Part shown: in pieces, positions 31,802 to 42,900 of the stretch
How positions within the stretch are numbered: position 1 is the first letter of the stretch
How the letters are laid out: each line of letters opens with the position of its first letter
Source of the DNA: Trichobilharzia szidati
Taxonomy: Eukaryota; Platyhelminthes; Trematoda; Strigeidida; Schistosomatidae
DNA: 64,000 bases
Reading direction: 5' to 3'
NCBI GenBank assembly: GCA_944472155.2
Contig: OX235271.1
Coordinates: forward strand, 125,121,329 to 125,185,328
Position numbers and translations under genes: made by a program
Notes under the pieces: generated by a model
What the model saw: the letters and a program-made list of their open reading frames with translations, nothing else
The model's database searches: none
What the model was told of the DNA's origin: nothing

Positions 31802-32957
31802 ACCATTTCCTCCATCCTTACAACATCAACCTTTATTGTTATTGTACTTCTTATATTTATAATCCTCTCAATTTTTTGTTTTTATTTGTTTATTTTTTCA
31901 TAAGTGTGAACATCATTTAAGCTGTGTTATAACTGTTAATTTTGTATTTCCCCTCACCATACTATATCAACAGAACATTAGATTCAATAATCTATAACAT
32001 GCTAAAATTTCCAAACTGAATCGACAATACTGTTTGAAACAAACTCACTATTATTATTATTATATTTAATATTCTCAATTCGTACTTCGAATATTTTTGA
32101 CTTTATATCGTAAATGTGGACAAATTCCTCTGGTTAATTTTGTTTTAATTTTTAATTTTATTTATATTTTGAGTAAATCAGATGCAATATTGTGACAAAT
32201 GCTGAGAATTCCATTCTGTATTATAAGTACTGTTTTTGGAATAAAGTAGATTATTATTATTATTAATAATTTAACCTTGAATGAGACGATGTACTTTAAG
32301 CAATTAGGTTCGCAGATCAGTTTGACCTGCCATACTGACTTCCTTTGTACGGTGACTAGTTGGCAGACTTTATCTGTCCTATAAAGGCAGAATCTGGTTT
32401 TGGCTACTAATCGGTAGCTGGCGAATGGTATAAACCTCTTTTGCTTACCATGACTGATCCATTATTTCATACATTTATTCCCCTTAATGAATCTGAACAA
32501 AGCAACGACTTACTTCTCTGGATATTCTGCTTTGATCATCCATTATTATTTAATACTAAATTAAACTACACTAAATTCTTCAACAATGTCACGCACTATT
32601 CCATTGAGTGATTGCACAACACAGATTTCATTTAGCCCACTTAAGACTTAACAGCTACGTTAGTCACCATCTTATCTATATTCTGACAGCCATTAATTTG
32701 TGCACTGAGAAACGTTTTACCACATGTGAAGAAAACAATGGCTGAACAATAAGGTGAGTTGAATAAAATCCCCATCTTCCTAAAGGTAATACTGGAAAAG
32801 CTGTATGATTTGGTTACGAAATGTCAGAGTCCAAAGCCTAGAGAACCAACCATTATCTCTGAATATATATCTGTGTTATAAGTATATATGGAGGATGGTG
32901 ACTAGCAGTGCAATCCAGGATGTGCACTTCGTCCTATTTTGGACTCGTCATTCGGAC

Positions 32958-33120
32958 AGGATCCTTTTGTGATGTTTGAACCAAGCGGGCTAATATAGAA
33001 CTGTTAATGTTTTTATTACAACTTTACTTAGGCACACGAAACATCAAGTTTCTGCAGCAGTAGCCAGTATAAATGGGTTCGCAGTAGTAGTTTAATTGAT
33101 AGTAAACCTAGGCTTAGACT
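32958..33120. repeat. 163-bp dispersed repeat, copy 1
   Basis: Direct repeat of 35636-35798, starting AGGATCCTTTTGTGATGTTT. Same length in both copies, roughly 90% alike by eye. It contains AGCCAGTATAAATGG, which has a TATA-like core. Family not recognised. Confidence 0.85.
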
Positions 33121-33279
33121 TAATTCTTATTTAAAGGTTTTTAGGTGAACACTTTCTTCTAAGTAACTGAGGAGATTTGTGGCTGGGTGAGAAATTTTCC
33201 AAATCCCGGTACTCTCTACAAGTAATAGGTTATATTGCAGTAGTTTTGTTCAAAATAACAACTAAAAGATTCGGAAAAA

Positions 33280-33285
33280 TTTATT
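33280..33285 (-). terminator. Candidate poly(A) signal of the receptor gene
   Basis: AATAAA on the minus strand about 90 bp after the receptor stop codon. Confidence 0.5.
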
Positions 33286-33374
33286 GTTCTGACGGTCTGA
33301 GCCAGTACATATGATCATATTAAATTACAGACCAGTGAAATATAATTACGGGAACTGATTGATGCTGTGGGAAT

Positions 33375-33926
33375 TTAATCCTCAGAATTTTGAAATTCCT
33401 CTGGCACTTCGGGATCTACATTGCGTGGCGCTAAAACTATTACTGCAATAAGAATAGTGGTGATACAAATAAAGAAAAGTAATCGGTCGAGAATGATCGC
33501 CAAAGTACGCCATTCTACCGCCACTAAGCTTTCTCTAGCTGTCTTCTTTTGTCTGTTAACAACTAGTTTAATATATTTCTTCAATTCTCTTACATCATGT
33601 TCTAATGTAGTGACCGGATCACAGGAAGCAAATTCTCCATAATTTATCGCTCCATACGGGAAATCTTTTGATTCATCTTCATAATGAAAACTTTGTTTTA
33701 TGTTTTCTGGTATTCGTTGACTACTTTTCACTGCTGTCCCCATTACATGGGGATAAAACGCCCCAGAATGTTGTCGGTAATCGTTCGTAGCAAACCACTT
33801 TGTAGTAGCATTCTCCAAACAGTGATTTCCATAGACTGAATGTTTGACTACTTCATTGCACGCTGGGAACAGTCCACCTTCAGAATATATGTTTTTTTTC
33901 ATTCTGATGTCTATTGTAACTACCTG
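33375..33926 (-). CDS. Receptor last exon: M3-M4 loop and M4
   Basis: Starts QVVTIDIRMKKNIYSEGG after acceptor TTTTCAG. Contains the amphipathic helix ELKKYIKLVVNRQKKTA, the pre-M4 WRTLAIILDR and M4, and ends EEFQNSED. A second in-frame AG three bases on (TTTTCAGCAG) could also be used. Confidence 0.88.
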   Translation of the reverse strand, partial: QVVTIDIRMKKNIYSEGGLFPACNEVVKHSVYGNHCLENATTKWFATNDYRQHSGAFYPHVMGTAVKSSQRIPENIKQSFHYEDESKDFPYGAINYGEFASCDPVTTLEHDVRELKKYIKLVVNRQKKTARESLVAVEWRTLAIILDRLLFFICITTILIAVIVLAPRNVDPEVPEEFQNSED

Positions 33927-36900
33927 CTGAAAACTTGTTAGAAGAGGTTTTGGAAGCATGAATCCTTCTGTGAGGTTTTTTAGTGATATTTTTCATTGAA
34001 TGCTTTACATCTGGTAAGCGTATTCTTTGTCGTACTAGTGTCAGTCGTCCTATTCCTTCTATAACAATCTGTAAGAGTAGAAGAAATTAATAATCATCAT
34101 TATATTTCATGTCATTACGTTTGCATGAATGTCGATATTAGCAGAAGAGTTTAAATGAATTTAATAGTCATTTTAAGCTCAATAACCATTCAAGGAATGT
34201 GTCCCTACATTCGCATTTCTCTAGCTTGCATAGTTACACTGGTCAATTTTTTAAAGTGATTTGAAAAAAGGAAGGTATCGCCAAATCGAATGCTATATAA
34301 TTAATATAGTTCTGTTTTCAAGTTGAAATGAAATTTCTGAAGATTGATAAGTGAACAAAGAATATTCTTTTCTAAAACTTCTCTGTCAGATTCTAAAGGT
34401 GTATATTTGTAATAGAACAATATCAAGTTACTGATATCGAAATTCCAAGAGGTATACGAGTGTATATTGTTAATGGACTACAGCGGGAAGCATGTTGATA
34501 TGATGATAAGCATAAATGTAAGACTAAACTGAAAGTCAGATTTCAAAAGTAAATGAATATAAATAATGCCCAATATATGTAGTAATGAATACCTGTGATC
34601 AGTGTGGACACTACATTTTATTCAGACTGATTATAAACTTCGTTAAAGCTAGAAATATAAAATTCGCAGCAGGTTCTTATCTGCTGCAGTCTACCTGAAA
34701 TCGCAGTGATTATAAGAGGATGATAATAACATAATTCCACTTTGGAATGGTAGAAAAGGAAATATTACAAATTACAGTATCCAAAATATTAAAACATAAT
34801 AACTTTTAGTTTGAACATCATCAATCAATGTGTATTTCAAAGTAGGAAATAGTGACGTCTGGTAAGGAGGAAACAGAAAACAGTGTTAGCTTTTAAGGTA
34901 ATATAACAACCGTATAAAATCATGATCTATAAGACTGAAATCAGCTCAGTGAGCTGAAATCACTAATATGGACGGCTGAGCAAATCTTGTATTCAGAATC
35001 CAAATGCAGTGATCAAAATATTAAGAGATTGACCACACCCTCGTTATATATGAGTTGGTGTGGTCAGAGCGCCTAATTGCCTCAGTATATTGTATTGCTT
35101 ACATTTTGGGCGCCTTAATTTATAACAATTTCTCTAGTACTAATCATTCTGTCAGTGAAGTGTGTTATTTTCATTGTTTTCAACGTATATAATTTCAAAT
35201 AGCTTGCTACTGAATAATGACGTAAAATGACTTTATTTTATGCTGGGAATTCGCTCTTTCTTTCTTTATCGAAATTTATCAAGACTATATACTTCATAGG
35301 AATAAATGACAAAATAAAAAGTAGAGGGAGAAAATGAGGTAGATGGTCGTGTGTGTCAGTGTATTACTAAGGATAAATTAAGAAATCAAAAGTGTATTTT
35401 GTACAATTGTATTGATAAGTAGAGGCAGAGGAAACTGGTAGTTACCGAATGGATAGCTAAAACCAAAAGATGTGACGTAAAGCAACATTTACGAATTTAT
35501 ATATCCCACAACAGGCTAGGGTAACAACCGTGACTGGACTTCTTTCTTTTGTACACATGGTTCAGGCTGTCATAAAAGAATTGCTCTGGCTTCTTCTGTT
35601 TGGAGTATTTGGTACCTAATGATTTTAACGAGAATAGGATCCTTTTGTGATGTTTGGACCAAGTGGGCTAATACGGAACTCTTAATGTTTTTACTACAAC
35701 TTTACTTAGGCACACGAAACATCAAGTTTCTACAGTAGTAGCCAGTATAAATGGCTTCACATTAGTAGTTTAGTTGATAGTTAATCTAGGCTTAGACTAG
35801 TTCTGAACGCTAAATGAAAATAGTGACTGAAAGTATGAGCTCCACTTGGAATATATTCTTATAAATGTTAATTCTTCGTAAAAGTGCTGGATGCAGGCAG
35901 ATAACAATCCGAAAAGATATTTCCGAAGCTCTTATTCACGCAACATAGTAGTGTGGTTTTGCAGGTACAACTATGAATGTTGAAAAGAAGTGCTTGACCA
36001 TATGTGATTCATTTCTTTAATATTACTTCAGTGAAATATATCATCATAGTTACTATTTTCTTTGTACTTCATTATGATTATTTGTTTCATAATTTTAAAA
36101 AGTCGTAAATTTCACAAAACGTATTTCAGCAAATGTTTCCAGTTTTCATTACTTTTAGTTTCGTAGTAACATAGGGAGCAGACATCCCTTCATCAGCTCA
36201 TAAATAGAATACTATTATAGTAAATTAATGGAAAATTTGTTTTCCTCCGGAATTTTTTCATACAGCCGGTTAGGGTGTGTATTTAGATATAGTTTCGTTT
36301 ATTTTAACATCTTGAAATCTCTATCCACCAGTAGCCCATTTATGTAATCACAGTAAGAAGCTACGTAATCACAGAGATTTCTTAATTACCTTTTGCTATT
36401 CGTTTTACTGTTTGTCACAAAGTTAATTCACCACAGTTTAGTGAAATGTATTTCTAGTACGGTTACCAATGTACGAAGATAATTATCACAAGACACATGA
36501 AAGATGAGGTGATACTGGGTGATTACTGAGAACCACAGTGGTTAAATCAAAGAGGGTAGATTATTTTCTCAATTTAAATCTATGTCATCTGTGATAAAAC
36601 ATCAACTGAAAATACCTAATGAAGAAACATATCGCACTGATGTAGCCTAGTAACTTTTAACTACAACTGGTTGATTCCACGTGAAACGAAAATTTTATTT
36701 AAAAATCATTTTTATAGAGAAGGCCACTTACACGACGAAGGAAAAGCAGTACGGAACCTTTACGATCACCACGGAAATAAAGGTGAATTACCAGAGTTGT
36801 TAGAAATGTTGACAATGTGATCATAATCATATTTAAACAATAGAATACCCCTGAAAGGTGAAATAAAAAAGAGGTGGGTGTACATTGCTGCAGTTGTAAG

Positions 36901-39900
36901 TAATCCAGAATAATGAACAAATTCGCACATTAAACTTTAGTCTCAAAAATCATTCATTGAAAACATTTCAAGCTAAGATTCACTGTAGACGGAAATCATC
37001 AGAAATGAAGCTACTAGCTTAAGACCGCTGAGGTCATATAGAGTTTGGAGGATTAATAAGCAGTTTACGTTCTCCGCCATGATAGAATTCAAAAAACGAA
37101 CACTTGATTATTCAAAATTTGACAGTTCTCAGTTATCTATAACTGAAATCAATGTGTCTTAAAAACCCTCTAATCAATAATATATAGGCAGTTTAATTCC
37201 ACATGTCACATGCCTATACAGTCTGGCTTTTTAACGAAAGCTGACTTATTCTGCGTAAGCTATCTAAGTCTGTACTGTGTATCTTTTATAAAATTTTCAT
37301 ACTGAGTATCATGGTTGTCTGGAGACTGTTTAACCATTATTATTATTATTTTTATAATTATTCAAGTAGTCATGACGTTTAGTTTTTTTGGGTCTATTTA
37401 TAGTCCCTACATAGGTGCTAGGAATCTCTGAATACAAACATCTATGCAGTCAGTCAACACATAGAATTGAATTTGTGAAATGCTATATAGGATTCGCCTC
37501 AAACAGTTTCATCTGTAAATCTGTCAGATTTTTACAGATTGATTACGTGATGAGATGAAAATTCCTTCCGCCTCATGCATGTTGATAAATGTATTTTCAT
37601 TTATTTATTTATTTAAACGCATTAAAACTCGGTACAATATGGCACCAAGAAGGATGCGCCACACAATAATAATAAAACAACATAGATGAAAAAAAAGGAA
37701 GGAAGGCCGGAAAAGAAAAAATATATATAAGTAGAGAACGAATAAAGAACTTCATCTGGAAGGAAAACACTCATTCTTAACAGGTTCAAACAGTGTTCGT
37801 TAACTATCATCGGGAATGGAAGAAAGAAGGAAATCGCAACACATTCGCCATTGATTACGATTCTTGGCCATATCCGAAAACGTTTCGAGCCATCGATTTG
37901 AGCTATCTCTCAGACCCCAACCAGGGAGTCGTGAGACACCAACCGACGCTAATCTAGCACAGAAATCCTTCATCCCACGACGCCACGTCATGGGCTGACC
38001 ACCTCTCCTCCTTTTCCATCCCGTCCCAGGGCTAGCGAACAGAGACCTGTACGGAAGCCTCTGGGGTGACATTCACAGCACATGTCCAAGCCACCGGAGC
38101 CGGTGTTTCCAGATGACGACATTCAATGAATGGTGATCTCCACTGTGTTCAAACACACGCCGCCGAACCTCAGAATTACTCACGCGATGATGCCATCGAA
38201 CGCAAGCAATCCTGCGGAGACAGCGATGATCGAACACGCAGAGTCGCCTCACATCCTCAGCTCGGAGAGGCCAGGTTTCACGGGCGTAGAGCAGCGCAGC
38301 CCGCACCGAAGCATTGTATACCCGACCTTTGACAGCCAGGCTAACGTCGTGACGGCGCCAGAGGTGGCTCAAGTTGATGTATGCCACCCTAGCTTTCATT
38401 ATACTGTTGGAAATCTCATCCGTCACCCCTCCGCCAGCACTCACACAACTACCTAGGTACACAAACTTATCGACAACTTCAAGCGGTTCACCCACAAGAG
38501 TGAGTGCAGGTACAGGCTCCTGCCAATCTTGTAACAGTACTTTGCACTTAGACGGCGCAAAGCACATACCATACTTACAGACACTGATCGCCAACTGATT
38601 CAGTGCGATTTGGGCAGCCTGCATGCTATCGCACAGTAAAACGATATCTTCTGCATACTCGAGGTCGAAAAGTCTATCTCCAGGTAGCAGATCTACACCA
38701 CCTACACGCACATCCTTCAGAGCTGACTCCAGAATGTCATCGATGGCAAAGTTAAAGAGAAATGGAGAGATTGGGCAACCCTGTCTAACCCCACTGTTGG
38801 TTGGGAACAGTGGTGATAGTTGGTTGTATGCCCTCACTCTACCTGAGGTGTTTCTGTATAGGGCTTTCAAGATGTTAACAAATTTCTCAGGTACACCTCT
38901 CTCTAACAGACAGTTCCAGAGCACAGTTCTGTCCAACGAATCGAAGGCAGCCCTAATATCAAGAAACACAACGATCGTTGGCCTGCAATACATGTGGCGG
39001 TGTTCCAACAACTGACGAAGGGTGAACACATGATCAATGCATCCACGACCTGAACGAAACCCAGCCTGCTCTTCGCGAATCAATCCTTCACGTATTTTGC
39101 ACAGTCTGCGAAGCATGACAGCAGCCAATATTTTAGACGCAACTGGTAACAGACTGATACCCCTATGGTTGTCACACGAATTACGTCGACCCTTTTTAAA
39201 GATGGGGACGATAATGGCTTCGTTCCACATTGATGGTACGCTCTCTGTCTCCCACACCCTCCTGAACAACCCAGTTAGAGCCATTATGAGAGTCTCGCCA
39301 CCATCTTTAAAAAGAGCCGGGGGTAATTTGTCTGGGCCGGGCGCCTTATGGCGTTTCAGAACTTGGAGTTCCTTACGGACCTCCGCTTCGGTGGGTGGGT
39401 CGGTACTAACCGACCAAGGAGCACTCGGGCTAATGATAGTAGACAATGAAGCTGGTGGCCAGCTGAACTGCTTCCCGAAGTGCTCTGCCCAGCGTTCCAG
39501 GCGTCTCTTCAGGCTGGTAATTGGAGTGCCATCTGCCTCACAGGCCGTCTCGCTGACACCTTGTTTCTTGCTGCCGGTGGTTCGTATGAGTTGGAACAGC
39601 TTCCGACTGTTGCCAGATGTAGCAGCTGACTCCATCTCATACGCACGTTCTGACCACCAGGCTTCGCGGTCCTTACGTAAACACTGTCTAATCTTGCGCG
39701 TGAGCGCCTTTCGCTGATTGTTGTATTCACTGCCAGCCGGAATGGACCGGCGTTCATCCAGGAGTTGCAAGGAACTCGCAGAAACCCAGTGGTTGTTAGC
39801 GGAGCATTCTTTCAAGCCGCAAGCGGTTACACTCGCCTTTTGCATGGCACCTTGCACATGAAGCCAGTGTTCATCTATACTACTTGGGGGGTTGCTGGCA

Positions 39901-42900
39901 AGCATTGTTTTCAACTCATTCTGATATTTCAAAGAAGTAGCAGGTGCTACTAGTTTGCTCACATCAACGCTTAGACGACGGTTTTTACGAACCCCACCAA
40001 ATCGCAAGACGAACTTGTCACACACTAACGCATGATCGGAGTCCAGGCATGTGCTCCAGAAGGAGCGACAGTCTTGTATGCATCCTCGCCACCGGAAACT
40101 GACCGCAATATGATAAATCTGAGTCCAAGCTTGCTTCGCAGAGGGAGGACGATAACTGCTACCTTGTCGTGGTGGTCGGGCTTAAATACCGCAATGATCC
40201 AAGAAGCTGAACTGACTGGGACTCTGTCTCTACAGGTCCTACCATGTCAGGGAGGTTTTCTGGATAGCGGTTAAACTAGAAGCAGTTACTATGGGGTACA
40301 TGGGCTCCAGTTTCCAATTGGATCGAATGGCGTATGAACCCATATGGGTCACCGGCAACTATGGGAATGCAGCTCCTGACGCTGCTCCGCTGCCTTGCGG
40401 ATTAGACTCCAAGTCAAAGGCTCGGGGGGTGGTCCCTTGATAAAACCACCTGCTTCGGTCTGGGCGCCCGGGCAGTATCTCAGCCCGCACACAATGAATG
40501 AATTGAAGCAACGAACTCTCATTGAAACTCAACGCGCGCTAGTAAAAAAGATTCCAAGCAATACTGATCCCTCAAGCAACTTATTTCCTTCCTATCTTAC
40601 TTGATAAATGTAACCAAAATATTATCGAATAATCTTTACTAGGCATTAATGAGTACAGTCCTCATCATTAAACCAAACAATCACTAGTGTAAGATGAATT
40701 CAATTCCCATCCTTAAATCAAGTCAACCTGTCCCGGATCAGCCTAGGGTTGTTGCAACCTAATTATCCATGCCCAACGTGTCTATCCCACTTTGTTTAAT
40801 GAACTGTGTGTGTGTTTTTACTTCGATCCGTTTAGTCAGACAGTTGAACTCATGACCCAATCAGAGTATTTTTGTGAACTGTTATTTTGCTGACCCATGT
40901 CTTACTTTGTATTATTCTGTTGAGTTTATCTTATTTATTGATTGGTTAAGTAGCCAATTAAATTCTATCTTTGTGCCTATGCTTTGTCTATCTCTTACTT
41001 GGGTTCATTCTTCTACTGACTGCTTACCTGAACGGTTGTGTCTGATCCGGCTAGTTCGTAATTTTGGCTTTAACGTTTATCCGCTCTGATAGCGGTGCCT
41101 TGCTTTCTGTTAAGCATTGTGTATTGTACTCTTGAAACCGTCAAGGTTTGTTGTATATATATGAATTGATTTGTTTATTAATAGTACCGTAGAAACAGTG
41201 ACCGGCTTCTTGTTTGTTCTGGACCGGGATAGCCTATATCTACGCGTGACTTAATTTCAAGCGATATTGCGTTTACAACTAGTTTCAGTGAATGTATTAT
41301 GAAATGCCTATATTCTTTATTGCATCTGCAGCTGAAATACAGTAGCCTTGCAGCGGTCAAAGGAAAGCCCATAATACCGCTTCAGAAATATGACAACGGG
41401 GAATATTAGCAAAGATTTACTAAGCAGTTACAGAAAAATTTTGAAGGTGTAAAACCTTTGGTACTACATACCTATATGAAATTAAACGAGAAGAAGAAAT
41501 GAAAAACAAGTTTAATTTCCTGAGAATGTAACACAAACACTACTTTGTACCAATAATTAGCATATATTTAAACACTGGAAAGGAAATATAAGTCACTATG
41601 TAAACAGAGGTGGATAGTTTACTTACCTATTAGTGGAAAATTTTTCACAGCACTTGGTGTTGATTCAGCGAGCAGCAGTAGTAGGACGAAGAATGCCACG
41701 AATATATTCACACCTGTCGAATGTAATGACATACAAAAGATATAGCAAAAGTGAGAGTAAATATTTTTTATATGTACCTCACCCTTATATACGCTGGTAC
41801 TCACCATCCATTTGTAATGAAGCCCAAATCCATAGACAATAAAGAAGAATTGGTTATCCCGTTTTTATCTTGGACAATGTACCCATACTCGAGTGTGAAA
41901 CTGCACGAGATACATTTTACTGAGTCATTGTGTCTGTAACAAAACTGATGTTTCAATAGAAGTTAGATTTCTTTTGCATTTTTATACCATTTGTAGTAAA
42001 CTTTACTCAACTATTCATCGCAGTAACTTAATAAATCGTTTCTGACGTTTACAAACAGATGTGTATGATTGATTCTTACACTTGCGGATGCAGCAAAACA
42101 CTCAAAATGATGGTGACATTTATGGTTAGGCTATCTGGACATTTAAAAGGATTCTCTTTTCATGTGTTAAACTGATATATTCGCAATAATTTGGTGGTAT
42201 ATTGGGCATGAGTTAAGTATATTAAAGCTGATGTCGGAGACAGTTCACTTTGAAGGAATGGCGTAGTGTATTCAGTTTTCACTGGCTTAACACAATCCAT
42301 AAGAAACACTGACATTTTTGTTTCGGAAAGGTAAGGACTTCGCTTCAGGTATAAAATACTCACTAGACAGCTGTTAGACAGCTTTTGTTTACCTTCCTTT
42401 TTTGATTAGCATTCACTTGCCTGACTGGCCAATACTGAAGCAAGTGCTTCTAGTCACTGTAAAATGTGGGCATGAGATTATTATTATTATATTCTTCTGC
42501 GTTCCGAGTGGAATATAGGGCTTCAGTATACAGCTTTGAAGTTTCCGTAGCAGTGGTGCCTTTTACGGGATGAGGTTACCAGCATAATGCCCAACCTTTC
42601 CACTTTATGGGGCTTACAACCGACTAAACAAGGTAAAGAAGTGCGTCGGCCGGGGCTCGAACCCCGGACCAGCGGCTAGGACTCTCGCCGACCATGCACA
42701 TGATCCAGAGTCGATCCCTTGCCGATGCACACCTGATATCTATGGTTGCCCTGCAAAATTTTGGCTACAAATATCACATGCTGAAAATTCCATACTTGTA
42801 CCAAAAATACTGCGTGGAATCAAGCTATAATCACAAAATTAAAAAGTATACTTCAATTGAATCACTGACGCGTGAACATCAGAAGACAACCTTAAAATGA

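Larger units (their letters stand above)
30118..32265 (+). mobile_element. CR1/Jockey-type non-LTR retrotransposon, 5'-truncated
   Basis: Homology begins at about 30118, after the endonuclease, and runs through RT and a C-terminal tail to an A/T-rich 3' end, GGAATAAAGTAGATTATTATT, at about 32240-32265. A short 3' tandem repeat rather than poly(A) is typical of CR1-like elements. The coding part is intact but for one frameshift at about 31507-31515. Confidence 0.85.

Noticed and set aside
36158..36196. Hammerhead look-alike on the minus strand (CTGATGA ... GAAAC)
   Set aside because: Core-like words are present, but the 27 bases between them do not form a stem II closing on the first base after CTGATGA, so it does not fold as a hammerhead.
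42655..42715. Possible tRNA gene
   Set aside because: B-box and A-box-like words are present, but similar sequence recurs with a shared non-tRNA body and a mobile tail, so these are SINE heads; no full cloverleaf could be drawn.
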